Source of the DNA: Massospora cicadina
Taxonomy: Eukaryota > Entomophthoromycota > Entomophthoromycetes > Entomophthorales > Entomophthoraceae
Direction: 5' to 3'
DNA length: 64,000 nucleotides
Assembly: GCA_022478985.1 (NCBI GenBank)
Contig: JAKSZP010005578.1
Span: forward strand, 40,621-104,620
Part shown: positions 44,571-56,280 of the stretch, one piece after another
Layout of the letters: each line of letters begins with the position of its first letter
Position numbering within the stretch: position 1 is the first letter of the stretch
Program-made: the position numbers and the translations under genes
Notes under the pieces: generated by a model
Seen by the model: only the letters and a program-made list of their open reading frames with translations
The model's database searches: none
What the model was told of the DNA's origin: nothing

Positions 44571-45130
44571 TGTCATGATTCTAATATGACTGGACATAAT
44601 CATGGGACAGCTAGGGCGGATTGGGAAGAATCCGCCAAACATGATATCAGTTACACTTATTTGTGTGCCTCAAGATGAGGCAATATTAGGATATAATGGG
44701 TTATTATTGGATTGCCTCTAAATAAGGTGATAAGGTGATAAGGCAATGTCAACATTCAACAAATATGAAGTAAATCTCCTACAATTAGGGCGATATAGAA
44801 TTAGAGAATAACAAGCTGTAATTGAGGAGAATTGGCGGAATAGAATAGCCCAAGCTATGAGAGTGGTATTGTCCAAAGCTGCTGTATATAAGCGAGATGA
44901 GCGATTGAGAGAGGTTATATGTTTTTAGTAGAGAAGAGAGAAAAACAGCAAAAGGTCACTGTATTTATTATAATAAATAAAAGAGTCAATTGGGGCAATT
45001 GCTCCTATTTGTATTTTTTCAAGTTTGTATGAAGGACCAACGATCCCCACATCATCTATCTGTTGCTCAGTGGGTTCAGTCTGTACAAACAATATGGCGG
45101 ATCTCAATGATACCGTCCAATTTTATAACA
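44571..45130 (+). repeat. 3' LTR of element B
   Basis: TGTCATGATTC at the start, TATAACA at the end, followed at once by the target duplication TTTGG. Confidence 0.93.
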
Positions 45131-47311
45131 TTTGGGGTGGTGTGAGCCACCCCACTCGCTTAAGGGTTCAGTTATGAGCTCTTATTTGTGCAGCCTCAGT
45201 GAAGCAGGGGGAAGTACCTAGATTTTTTACTGCAATGTTGCCTGCACCGGATGCCCTTAGGGGCACAAAAAATCTAGAAGAATATGATGTTATAATTATG
45301 ATATAGTGTAACAAGGGGGCGCGTTTATTTCATTTTTGGAATAAAATTTTTCTATGTATATTATATTTAATTGTAATTTTCCTATCCATTTTGAAAAAGA
45401 AATTAAATAGTCCAAATATTACTAAAATAGGATTATTATATTAGATTGGTTACTTATACTTCTTGAGGTCTGGATGGGTCAATTTAGGTTTATTCTTCTT
45501 CCACTTATTTCCTTGTGGTTTTCTCATTTTCTTAGAAAAACACTTTCAGTTATTAAATTTTAAACATCTATTGTAAGCAGGGTTATATTTAGGAGCTTTA
45601 TTTAGTGAGTCTCATACTCCTTTTGAATTAATTTAGTCATGGCAAACAACTTTTTGATTTATTTTGAGCTTTGTCACAAATTTTGCAATCCGCTGCATCA
45701 GGGCTCTGCCAGTGTGCCAGGCCAAACAGTATGAGGAATGTGGACCCTTGCTGTTTCACCTTCATAGGAGTACCAAATTCCCTAGAAGTCCGCGTCCAAC
45801 CACCAACTCATTAGACCAACAACTTCACTTAGCGCCATTAGCCACTTTTGGGTTTGCACCGGTGGTCCTCAGACCCCTTCCTTGGCGTCCTGACACCTTG
45901 CTACTTCTCCCTCATGACCAATCATTAGCACCTTTTATATGTGCAATAGCAAGTCCTCCCCATCCTGGGGGCCATGGCTTTCACGCTACACCACCCTCAT
46001 GGATGACAGCCTATAGCCTATCATTGTTGATGGCCAGTTGGCCAGGTTTCCATTGGGGGTTCCTTGTAGGGCTGAGGTATGGGAGCTGGTAGCGTTAGCC
46101 ACTCCAGGTGCGTCACCCTGCACCTGCCTCAGGGATCTCCTGTCCCTTCTTATATCACCAAGCCGCTTCCACTACTTCAATAAATAATAAGATGGGCAAA
46201 AGGAATGTTTATTAGTAGGGAACTACGATTATTAGTACTTGGGATCCTAACCTATTCCAAACTTATCAGCTTTCCATTTCAGGTCCTCATTCAATTGTTG
46301 TCCATCTGCGGTACTTATTCCCTCCTATCTGACCTTTCCAAACGCTGCATATTAATTTGACTCATCATTGGCATTAGTTGTTGATCAGTCATATATAAAC
46401 TTCTACATTAAAACATTATTGAATATCCTCAGCATCAGTCACTGGTATTAGAATCATAGGCAGTGGAATTATCATCATTTGCTCTCATATCAGAAACCTT
46501 GGCATTATGCTAGCAGAATGATTATACTTGGAATAAGTCATCAGCTAATCACTAAATAATTAACTGATTGGATCATCCTTGGTATAGTCACCAGTGATCC
46601 CAGTATCCTAAGATCAAATTGGCATTCCGCCAAAAAACCTTCTTCAATTAATCTCTTGATTTATGCCTTGGTATAAATTGCTGGTAAATCCTCCTAATCT
46701 AATATCAATAATTAATAGATTATCCTGAATCTTAGTCGCCAGTGATCAAAATAACATCAATCGCTGCTGGGTATTGGCCCCAACATATCCAGCCTTGACG
46801 TAACTATTGAAATAGCTTACCACTAAATGGGGAGCACAAATGGGTACTAATATCTCTATTATCACTGAAACTGGGTATTTGATCATTCTTCTGGGACTGA
46901 CAAATCTTGACCCTAATTTTGGAAACTAGGGGATGAATTCATCTGGTTGATTTTTCAACAAGCTTATAAATATTAAAATAGCCACCAATGAACTTTTACA
47001 TGTCACAAAATCTGCTGTCAAATTTTTGATAGTGTAAAGTAAAGGTGGCCAATGATATTACCTGTTAAATAACCTACTCAATTCAGTATTACATAGTTTG
47101 ATACTGAATTATATTAATAAATATAAAATCAAGTAACAAAAATCTTATAGTATTTTGAATGCCAAGAATGAGATGAGACCCTAAAATTTACCATCATATT
47201 TTTGGCGTCTGAATAGTAAGGGTTGGTGGTGTAGGTACAGAATTATGATAAAGGAATTTTGCAATTACATCTGTGTTAATATAAAACAATCCAAAGACAA
47301 ACCATCCTAAA
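45131..47311. other. Spacer between elements B and C
   Basis: Mostly AT-rich. It contains a perfect 11-bp inverted repeat CTAGATTTTTT/AAAAAATCTAG (45218-45228 and 45267-45277) enclosing a GC-richer 38-nt loop, and the GC-richer coding relic at about 45664-46190. From 46200 to 47311 there are recurrent words (CTTGGTAT, AGTCACCAGTGATC) suggesting an old, unrecognised repeat, but no boundary can be set. Confidence 0.5.
45664..46190 (+). pseudogene. GC-rich coding relic, possibly LINE-derived
   Basis: A 142-codon frame (45664-46092), Pro/Leu-rich, lies in a GC-richer island that ends CTACTTCAATAAATAATAAG, much like the AATAAA-type 3' ends of the LINEs at 12460 and 18320. The piece DQQLHLAPLAT is reminiscent of SDHQLALAAVAS from the LINE derivative at 10601-12472. 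No domain is recognisable and no target duplication was found. A decayed LINE 3' part is the best guess. Confidence 0.35.
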
Positions 47312-47316
47312 TGGGT

Positions 47317-47890
47317 TGTCAAGATTCTGATATGACAGACAAGCCCTAAGTAGTTTCAGCAGAATGAGTGAGATTAGCTGAAATGAGGATTATGATACTA
47401 TTGATGAGATTGTCTTGATATAAAGTGATAGGCGATACCAAGTTCTGAACAAATAATTAGTGGATCACCTCCAAATAAGGTAATAAGGCAATGTTGACAT
47501 TCAATGAATATTTAGTAGATTGTCCTGAACAAAGGCAATATAAATTTAAGAATACTATTTTCAACCAAAGTCAGTGAGAACATGGCAGAACTGAATAGTC
47601 TAAGCTGAGAGAGTGATATCGACTGAAGTCGCTGAGATATAAGTGAGATGAGACAATTGAAGAAGAGGATTGTTAGTAAGGAAAAGAGAGCGGAGCAGCA
47701 AGAATCCGCCGTAAATATTAAACTAATTCAAAGAAGTTTTGTGGGGGAAATTGTTCATATATTATATTATATTATTTTAAGAGTGCGCTGAGGGCCAACA
47801 ATCCCCATATCATCTGTCCTATTGCTCAGTGGGATTAACCCTGCGCAAAACCCTTTGGCGTATCTTCTACATATTTCCAAAATTAAAACA
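47317..47890 (+). repeat. 5' LTR of element C
   Basis: TGTCAAGATTCTGATATG at the start, AAAACA at the end. Shared blocks with 59643-60224 include CCTAAGTAGTTTCAGC and TACTATTGATGAGATTGTCT. Confidence 0.93.
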
Positions 47891-47957
47891 GTGGTGCTCA
47901 CTACAGGGGCTCATTGAACAACCACAAAAAAACAAAAATTATTACCAGTCACTGACC

Positions 47958-49330
47958 ATGACATCTCAGGCCTCACTGAAGGAGATTTTTAATTCACTAT
48001 GATTTCAGAAGCTGCAGAAATCAAACTTATTGTAGACCCCATGAAAAAACAAAACGAACTCCTTAAGGAGTGTGACAGCGTTAAAAACCAACTTGAAGAT
48101 GCGGCTAATCAATTGTGGATACTTGGAAAACTGAACAGACAACTTGCCAATCGCTTAGATGATGATACTGAGCAGTTACACTGCACAGAGCGGAAGTTGA
48201 CACTACCTTTTCCCGCCTCATCCTCATTGGGAAGCGGAAGGAAATGGGGTCACTCAGAAAGAGTCATTCTACGCCAAGTACAAGACTGATGTGAGCTGCT
48301 CAACCCATGATGTTAGCTCTGGGGATGATTATGTTTCAACCCAGAGAAACCTCCATGTAATGGCAGTCCTGCCCACCAAAGAGACCTACGCTCCAATTGT
48401 TAGCAGTTATGAGTGGGAAGAGGAGGTCTGCATCAAAAATCTACCTTCATATAATTGCAATGGGAACATCCATGGGTTCTTTGAGTGGTTTAAATTCACA
48501 ATGGAAGGAGCCTCAGATTGGCGCATGGCTAAATTACTAATATCCGCCCTGTATGTCAGAAGAGCCGACCAAGTCATTTGCTATCTTCCAAATAGCTCCG
48601 TTACATATCAGGAGGTGAAGGAGGTTGTGATGCGGTTATTCAGAGGCTCTGACAAGAGTCATGGCAGAATGCTGACTTTTTTATTATAGGGTTTCATTAG
48701 AATGAGACTCTCGCTGAGTTTGAAGACTGCTTCATGATGGAAGCTCACATGTTAATAGGGGCATGCACTCTAGCTAAAGCCAATATGAGGATTGTGATGA
48801 CCTCTGTGGTGAAGCCATATTGTGAGCTTTACAATGTCATGGCTCCATTTTTAGAGGACGACGTACATCTGCTCAAAATTGTTCAAATTTTGCTCCAGTT
48901 ATTTGCTACCTTTACAACATCCATACTGAGAAGAACCCTACATCATCCGTTGCCAGACCTTCTATTTTGGAGGATTTATATCACCCTGTTCATAGATCTC
49001 TTAGTAGCCCCCAGCCTTATTATAACTACACCCCTTGCCATCAGCCGAGCTACTATAAACAGTTTAACTATTGGGTTGTACCTGTTTACGTCAATCACCC
49101 ACCAACCAAATTTAGGCGTGGCCCATAATACAATAAACAAGGACGTGGGCCCTACGGGGTAGTTTTGGTTGTGGTCGCCCTGGGCACCTGGGCTGGGGTT
49201 GCCCCCATTGTCATGTCCAATACGTACAGCAGGACCAGTACTACCAGGGAAAAGTCAGAGCGTAGTAGAGATGGGACTCTCTACCTCCAATATACCAACT
49301 CCAAACGTCCCATATGAACCTATCAACATA
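47958..49330 (+). pseudogene. Element C gag
   Basis: The first ATG near the PBS is 47958, but the coherent frame is 47999-48289, so there is an early frameshift. The N-terminal part is a likely coiled coil (KKQNELLKECDSVKNQLEDA; LNRQLANRLDDDTEQLHCTE). The capsid-like block at about 48440-48650 (HGFFEWFKFTMEGASDWRMA; DQVICYLPNSSVTYQEVKE) matches A and B. A Pro-rich decayed part follows to about 49330. No intact zinc knuckle was seen. Confidence 0.8.
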
Positions 49331-49639
49331 TATTCTGCAGAAGTCCCTTAGTACAATAATGCATTCCTATATCAGCAGCCATTTGGAGGGGTGAATTTAT
49401 TGACATGAGCAGAAGCCAAGGCTGCAGTGGAAGAATGGCCTCAGGTACAGCCAAAGCCGTACACTTGCCAAATGTTTGATTAAGTTTCCCCTAAGAGCTG
49501 GACACATCTGCAGATGCACCTTCATTGCAAGGAGTACACGTCGACCTTCCAGTAGACAATATTCTTAAAGAATACCCCAAAGTTGGTGAGGGGATTATGA
49601 GATTCCTTGGGAAAACAGACCCCTTAAATGTCCACGTAG

Positions 49640-49810
49640 TAAACAGTAAAAATTCTTCTTATGCAGAATGTACATACTGTGACATTGTGGTAACCAAGAC
49701 CTGAGCCTTCGCAATAATAGATATGGGTGCCCCAATTAACATAGCTTCACTAAGTTGGTGGCAAAGTTGACTCCAAAACCTGATGTAAACATCGCATGGT
49801 GTATGGGACT
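49640..49810 (+). pseudogene. Element C protease, truncated by LINE copy 2
   Basis: The frame AIIDMGAPINIAS holds the aspartic protease site, but the Thr of DTG is Met (49720-49728). The coding continues as KLTPKPDVN until the LINE target duplication (ATGGTGTATGGGACT, 49796-49810) and resumes at 56279. Confidence 0.75.
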
Positions 49811-49881
49811 TTTTTTTTAGTACTAGATGGTCCCAACCCAAGGGGGGATTCATCGATGTTTATTGAATTACGCCTGGGCTC

Positions 49882-52800
49882 CTAAGAGACTGAGGCGAGG
49901 GAAGGGAGGGAGGAGGCATCGAGAAAGGGAGGGGGGTTTGTGCGCCAGAGCCGTGCTGCAGTGACAACTGAGCGGGGGAGGGTTGGCGACATAATGCAGA
50001 CCTTCAGGGCCATCTCAAAGTGTACCTGAAAGTGGGTGATCATGTGTGGAAGGGTCCACACCTGCTGGTCAAAGGCAGCACGAAGGAAGGAGTTATGGAT
50101 GGTCCAGATGGCTGTGGCATAGGCGAGGACACGGAGGTGTCGGTGGCAACCAGGCAATGTCTGCTCAAACATGAGGTCTTGCACAGGGTGTCCAGACCAG
50201 GGCTGAGCATGGAGGAGCGCGTGGGCCTTTGGCCAAAATGCGGCGACACCTGGACAGGTGAAATAACGATGGAGGTGGGAGTCAATAGGCTCCACACAGC
50301 GGGGCAGCTTCGGTGCTGGAAGGTAGGGCCAGTCCGGTCCCCTGTCCTGTATGAACAGTGGAGCACCCTCCATAAGGTGTTGGACACCTTTGCTGACAGG
50401 ATGGGGTGATAGACGTCCTTCCACAATTCCTTAAGGTCAAATCTCACGGAGGGAGGGAGGAGCTCAAGGAGTCTTGGGCGGATGGGAGGACGATCTTGGG
50501 GGTTGAGGCGAAATGTGACAACTTGTCCATTGTGCACAATTGCATGGCGACGTGGGATGAGGCCAGTGCCTTCCCTTCTGTATGGGAAGGCATGGTGGAT
50601 CCGCGCGCCTACTCGTTTCAGGGCAAGGAGAGCCTGGTTCCAGTAGGGGGATGAGGATGGTTTCAGGCGATGGCCTGGGTGTTTGTGAGCCACTCCCTTA
50701 ATGAGGTCAGAGATGCTCTAGGAAGACCCAGAGCTGCTGACACTGACTGGCGGAGGGCGGGCGCCCATTGGGGCATGGGGGTCGCGTCCCAGTAGACAAT
50801 CGGCCATAGGAACTTCAGGAAGATTGTGGTGGCGTGGGATCGCGTGTCCAGAAGCCCTAGGCCCCCTTCATTGCAGGGTCGGGCAATGGTTGAGAGGACC
50901 ATTGGTGGATGGTTTGAGCCCCAGATCCAACAGCGGAGGAGTACATTGAGCCGCGTATAAAAGGCATCTGTGAATGGGCAGACGTGCGCTAGGAACCAGA
51001 CTTTGGAGAGAAGGAACACATTGGCCATCAGAGCTCGACCCTGGGGGTGATGTGCCGCCGGTTCCAGCTGGCAATCCTGGAGTTAACTGCTGCAAGGAGC
51101 AAGTCCTCATTGTCTTTTAGCGCAACTCCTTGTTGGTTGGTGAGAACGCCCAGGTGACGGAAGGTACCGCGCTCAGGTTCGATACCAAATGGTGGGGGGA
51201 AGGTGGGGGAGCCGACCTGCACAACTGTTGTCTTGGAGGTGTTGACCATGGCGTTGGACGCCTTGGTGTACCTCTCAATGGTCACAGCAGCGAGGGCAAC
51301 ATCCCCAGGGCAGCCAAATGCAATGGCAGTGTCATCTGCAAATGCCATGGTGTGGGGGCTTTACCTGGGACCAGAATCCCTGTTAGCTTGTCCTGTAAGG
51401 AGGCCAAGAGGGGGTCAAGGGTGATGTTAAAAAGGATAGGGCTCAGGGGGTCCCCTTGCCGGAGACCTTGTCCAACTGGTACTGCCACTGTAAAACCCAT
51501 TGGCGCCAGGACTCTGGTGTGGAGCTGGTCATAGAGCGCTGATATCCAGCGCCTAGCTGCGGGTGAGAGATGGAAGCGGGCCAGGGAAGCATCAATATAC
51601 TTCCAGGCTGCCCCGATAATATGCTTTCTTCATATCCAGGAGAGCCACAAAGCCATTCACCTTACGAGAGTTAGCAGTCAAAGTCACGTGAAGGTCATTA
51701 TAGTTGTCCCATAACGACCTCCCCGGAATAAAACCGTACTGGGATGGGGAGAGGCGAGGTGACACCCATTTGGTGATGTGGTTGGCCAGAAGCTTCGTGA
51801 AGAGCTTGTGGTCTGTGTTGATCAACACTATGGGGCGCCAGTTCGCCAGGTTCTCACGGTCTGACTTCTTGTGAATGAGGGTCGTGATTGAGCCTCTGGA
51901 GTCGGGGAGGACCTCGCCATTCACCAAGAGTGCAGCGAAGAGGTCGCGGAGGGTTCTGGCTATCACTGCAGGTTCCAGAAGGTACACCTCAAAGGGTATT
52001 CCGTCTGGGCCTGGGGCTTTAAGCCGTGGGGATTTCAGAAGGGTTTCCATCACCTCCTGGATGGAAATAGGCGCCAGTAGAGCCTCATCAGCCCGTGGGT
52101 CAATGGGCGGCTCTGGAGCCCGCCACAGGAAGTCTTGGATGTCCGATGGGTCCACCTGGGTGGCATGGAAGAGGATGGAGTAGAAGCGGTGTAGTTCCTG
52201 CGTGATTTCCTCCTTGTCTGAAGTGGTTGTAGTGCCAATCTTCAGTGCAGTAATATCCTACGCTGTTGACTGGGATTTCTGTTTCTGAAAGAAGAAGCGG
52301 GAGGGGCGTTCCCATTGAGCATAGTAACGAGATGTTGTAAAGTTTGCTGCCCGTTCTTCCTGCAGTGTGAGCTCCAAGCGGAGTGCTTCCTGCGCCGCTT
52401 CCCAGTCATCCAACCATCTGGGAGAGGGCGAGAGCTGGCAGTTTCGCTCTAGATGTCTGATTCTGGATTCCCGCCCTTTTGACTCTGCGCGCGAGCTGCA
52501 GTCATCTGGGATTTGGCACAGTTGTAAGCAACGCGGGTGATGCCCTCCTTGGTCACCGCCCATTTAGCCTTGTGGTCAAGCAGGTGGGGTGTGGGGGAGG
52601 TGAGAGTCTCCCGGATGGTCATAGACAGCTTCTCCTTAGTGAAGGGGTTGTTGAGAAGAGCTGGGGCAACCCTAGGCCAGAACCTACGCGACGGTCTAAA
52701 TGTGGTGGTGAGGACAACGGTGAGTGACCTGTGATCACTCAGATGGTTGTCACGAGAGATGGGAGAGGAGACGCGGCCAATTAGCAGGGGGCCAATCAGT

Positions 52801-53409
52801 GCCATATCTATGCGTGACGCTGACTGGAAAGCTCCTCCATCATACTGGATCCTAGTCATGCAACCTAGGCCAGACGCGGAGGGTGGAAGCGCATCTATAA
52901 AGCCACTCAGGCGAAGGAAATCCTGGAGGCAACTTGATCCAGGGCGTTCCTTTGCTGCAGGGGTAAGAGTCACGGACGCGACTTATGGTTGTGTTGAAAT
53001 CTCCTAAGAGGACTGTATTCCGTGGGAGATTGAGTTGGAGGAGCTCTTCCAAGAGCTGATTTTGCTCCTGACCTGCATTAGGCAGGTAGATGCTTGCAGC
53101 GAAGAAGGAGAAGTCAGGAGTGGTGAGTTTGGCCAGTATGAGGCGGCCACCTAGATATTGTGAAAAAGAATGGGTTTTAACCTGGGGATTCAAAACAATA
53201 AGGGCGGCATGGTTTGTCCAGAAGGAGTTGCCTCCAAACTGTTCATTCCATGAAGATTGTTCGTGGGGGAGGATATGGGGCTCCTGGACAGCAGCGATGT
53301 CAATTTGTGCTGACCTGAAGTTTCGGAGGAGGCGGGCTCTCCGCTTAAAGTCCCGCAACCCATTTGCGTTGATGGATTGCAGGGCCAGGGTGCTGCCATG
53401 GGGACTCAT
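49882..53409 (-). pseudogene. LINE-1 copy 2 ORF2
   Basis: ATG 53409 opens an endonuclease frame that is longer than in copy 1: QSINANGLRD, IAAVQEPHILP, LLGDFNTTIS. After a frameshift near 52950 it continues to the intact SDHRSL motif, whose His is lost in copy 1. The RT is broken: a shift near 52490, another near 51610, and a 4-base loss next to the FADD codons (51331-51342), among others. The C-terminus is complete to 49882, with CVEP...H...C and a final ARLWRTNPPPFLDASSLPSL. Compared with copy 1 the damage is complementary: endonuclease better here, RT better there. Confidence 0.88.
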
Positions 53410-54931
53410 AGCTGTTCCCCTCCATGTCCTGGGGGTTGCCAGCGCTTAAACCTGCTGCTGTGAGGCGGCTAGTTTTGAGTCCTTTAGCTTGACTATTAGC
53501 TGCAATCCGTGAGGAGCGTCGAGGGTTCTGAGGGGAAGGAGAGGGTGGGGGGGCGGAGGACCCAGTAAGCCAGCCTAGGATGCTGCCCCCGCTCTGTTGC
53601 AGGGGAAGGACCTGAGGGTACTCAATGATGACCTCCACGGTGTCCCCATTTGATGAGTCTGAGTCCATATTCACTTCCTCCAACACTGCAAAGGATCCGC
53701 GCGAAATGGACTGTGGGTTGGGGTAGGAATCTTTGAGGTGGCACTTCTACCGCAGGCCGCGAGTTGCCAGTCCATGCTGGTGGGCATAGCTCCATTGGGA
53801 GCTGAGGGTTGATGCGATAAATCGCTGGTGAAGGTTGGTGGGGGTGCCGCGGAGCCCTGAGTGGGGGTGGCTGACGTGGGGCACCCTGTGGGAGATGCCT
53901 TGCGCTTGGTGAGAGAGGAGTTGACTCTGGGAGATTGGAGGGGGTGCCCATTGGAAGGGGGGCATGAGCGCGAAGGTATCCCATACCAATAGTGGGGTTA
54001 GCTGTTTCAACTGCTAGGCGTAAGGCCTCAGGGGACAGGTCTTGAACGGGAACCCATTGTGTGGGTTGTGGAATTGCTGCTGCAGCCACGTGGGATCGTT
54101 TTTGGCCTGGTTTAGGCCCCTGAGTGGTGGCTAAGAGGGCTTGTTTTCGAGCTGTGCAGCCACTATAAAAGTGTCCAAGGGCGTTACACCATGAACACCG
54201 GGGGCGCGCCTGATCAGGGTCGACAAAGAAGATCTCAGGGCATGCCCCAACTACCGCCACACGAGGAATAACCTCAATGTTGCGGGATACAGTGGGGGAG
54301 GGGATGAACGACGCCCTAGAAGTGCGAGCTCTTTGAGTGGGAGCATAGTAAGAGGGGACGCTAAAGTCCACTGAAAGAACAGACCCAAACTCCATTAAAC
54401 CACGATGGAGTGCCAGTTTAAGAGACTCAGGATCAACAGTCGTTGGTAGGTTGGAAAAAGTAACCCATGAAATTTTCTCCAGGTGAGAGTGTGTGCGGAA
54501 GATGCGAAGAGATCCGCGTGGAATAATGACCTGGAGGGTGGCAGCATGGTCAGCAAGGGCAGCTTCAGTGAAGCCCACATCGATGTAGTGGCCCTCCACT
54601 GATTCATGGATGGTGGTGTTAATAGGGAATGTCTCCGCAATCGCTGCAAAGTATGAGAAGTAATCCTCTGTATAGAATTCAACAGGGTTATGCCCATAAT
54701 AAAGGCGAATTGCGTGAGAGAGGGTTGAGCGAGGTAGAGCTTTTTGCGCTCTAGTTTCGGCCCATTTCTTCTTAACATCAGCAATAAACGCCACTTCACG
54801 GGGATCAGCTTTGGGTAGCGTTGGTGCCAGAGGTTTTTGCCACGCCCCAGTGGCTCCTTTGGTACGTTTGTGTTTGCTTTGGGCTGCAATTGCAGGTTGA
54901 ATGTGAGCTGGTGGTTTGGACAAGTTTGCGG

Positions 54932-54933
<2 letters not shown>

Positions 54934-54962
<29 letters not shown>
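54934..54962. repeat. (CT)n microsatellite inside LINE ORF1
   Basis: About 27 bases of alternating T and C replace a few bases found at 6697-6701 in copy 1. The net gain is 27 nt, so the frame is kept; on the coding strand it reads as an Arg-Glu repeat (GRERERERERD). Confidence 0.95.
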
Positions 54963-54965
<3 letters not shown>

Positions 54966-55021
54966 TTGTTTCTGGAATGTTACAGCAGTTGCTGGCGTCA
55001 TATTAAATTGAGAGGCGGTTT

Positions 55022-55772
55022 GTTGGGCCTCGCTAAATTGGGGAGGCCCATCCAGATTGGAATTAACTCCAGCCAGTTGGGAGGAGGGAGATGTTTCATC
55101 ACCATCCCAATCTATTTGGGTAAATTCAGCCCGAGTATTTGCTGTGATTTCGTGGCAAAACTCACTGGCTGATTGGTGAATTGGTCGTTTTCAGCATATT
55201 GAGATAAAATGCCGACTTGAGAAGTGCCGATTATGGGGTTTAAATGGGACGGGTGAGATTGGAACTGTGTGAAGTTCCAAAATCTGAACCATTTAAATCC
55301 CCATTGGGAAGAGTAGATTGTCCCAATTTGGTGCTTAGTGAACCAGAATGTGCGGCTAATCCAACCTTACATCCGAGGGTTTGGGGGCCAGGTGATTGTT
55401 GGGCCTCTCTAAATTGGGGAGTCCCATCCAGATTGGAATTAACTACAGCCAATTGGGAGGAGGGCGATGTTTCATCACCATCCCAATCTATTTGGGTAAA
55501 TTCAGCCCGAGTATTTGCTGTGATTTCGTGGGCAAAACTCATTGGCTGATTGGTGAATTGGTCGTTTTCAGCATATTGAGATAAAGTGCCAACTTGAGAA
55601 GTGCCGATTATGGGGTTTAAATGGGACGGGTGAGATTAGAACTGGTGTGAAGTTCCAAAATCCGAACCATTTGAATCCTCATTGGGAAGAGTAGATTGTC
55701 CCAATTTGGTGCTTAGTGAACCAGAATGTGCGGCTAATCCAACCTTACATCTGAGGGTTTTGGGGCCAGGTA
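55022..55772 (-). repeat. Tandem duplication in LINE copy 2 ORF1
   Basis: The same duplicated segment as 6758-7513, spaced 376 bp here because of two one-base losses in G runs (near 55154 and 55267). Confidence 0.9.
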
Positions 55773-56280
55773 GCTGGGTATCGCCCCTCATGGAGGGAGC
55801 CAGAAACACGGCGTCAGCAATAATAGATGGGGCTGAATTAGCTGACACAATGGGGAGGTGAGTGTCTGGATGGGCTGAGTTGCATTCAACTGAGCAGACG
55901 CCATTAAAACAGCGTGGGTGATGGCCTCCTTGGTTGGAGGGGGCCCAGCGGGTTGGTGGGAGGCAGCGCACACAGAGCTGTTAGGCGTGCAGGTTGCAGA
56001 AGTGCGATCAGGTGAACTGGCGCTAGTTGGAGTAGCTCCAGGTTGGGGGGTGGTGCCTGCTTTCATGGCTGCTGCTTGAGAGTGGGTGATTCTGGTTGAC
56101 CCTGAGGTGGGTAACTGAGGGTTGCTTCGTTTAGGGGTGGTGCTGGCTCGTTTGGCATAGCCTGCGGGTTCTTTTGCGGGTTTTCCGCCATATTTGCTAA
56201 TAGTTTTCGTAAATCTCTTTAGTGGAGCTAAATTTCAGGCTGAATTGATTTTCGAAAAGTGATGCTTAGCAGAAAGAGAT

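Larger units (their letters stand above)
38579..45130 (+). mobile_element. Ty3/gypsy element B
   Basis: A 6.55-kb element with a perfect target duplication TTTGG (38574-38578 and 45131-45135). LTRs are 38579-39134 (556 bp) and 44571-45130 (560 bp), about 95% alike by eye; the 3' copy has a 10-bp duplication of AAGGTGATAA. PBS TGGTGCTCACTACAGAGG is at 39136-39153 and the purine tract AAGGAGGGGG lies before the 3' LTR. It is the best-preserved structure of the A/B/C family, but gag and pol carry stops and active-site substitutions. Confidence 0.95.
53345..56191 (-). pseudogene. LINE-1 copy 2 ORF1
   Basis: The start ATG is at 56191 (same N-terminus as copy 1), but a one-base loss in a G run shifts the frame at once. 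Further shifts occur within the tandem-repeat part. From 55001 to 53730 the frame is intact through the basic region, the RRM-like block and the CCHC knuckle CSWCNALGHFYSGC (about 54155-54200), where copy 1 is broken. After one more shift near 53715 the tail (53345-53686) runs past the ORF2 ATG, giving a 65-nt ORF1/ORF2 overlap. A CT-repeat adds an Arg-Glu run near residue 14 of the 55001 frame. Confidence 0.85.
49811..56278 (-). mobile_element. LINE-1 family non-LTR retrotransposon, copy 2
   Basis: A 6.47-kb minus-strand copy of the element at 1571-8020, inserted in element C with a 15-bp target duplication ATGGTGTATGGGACT (49796-49810 and 56279-56293). The A-tail appears as T's at 49811-49819. 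Both ends of copies 1 and 2 agree exactly (GCTTAGCAGAAAGAG at the 5' end, CTAGTACT at the 3' end), so both look full length. Identity is very high; differences are mostly single substitutions and one-base indels in G or C runs, plus a CT-repeat expansion. Confidence 0.95.

Noticed and set aside
46200..47311. A minus-oriented LTR suggested by recurrent words (CTTGGTAT, AGTCACCAGTGATC)
   Set aside because: No paired termini or target duplication could be located, so no boundary can be supported.
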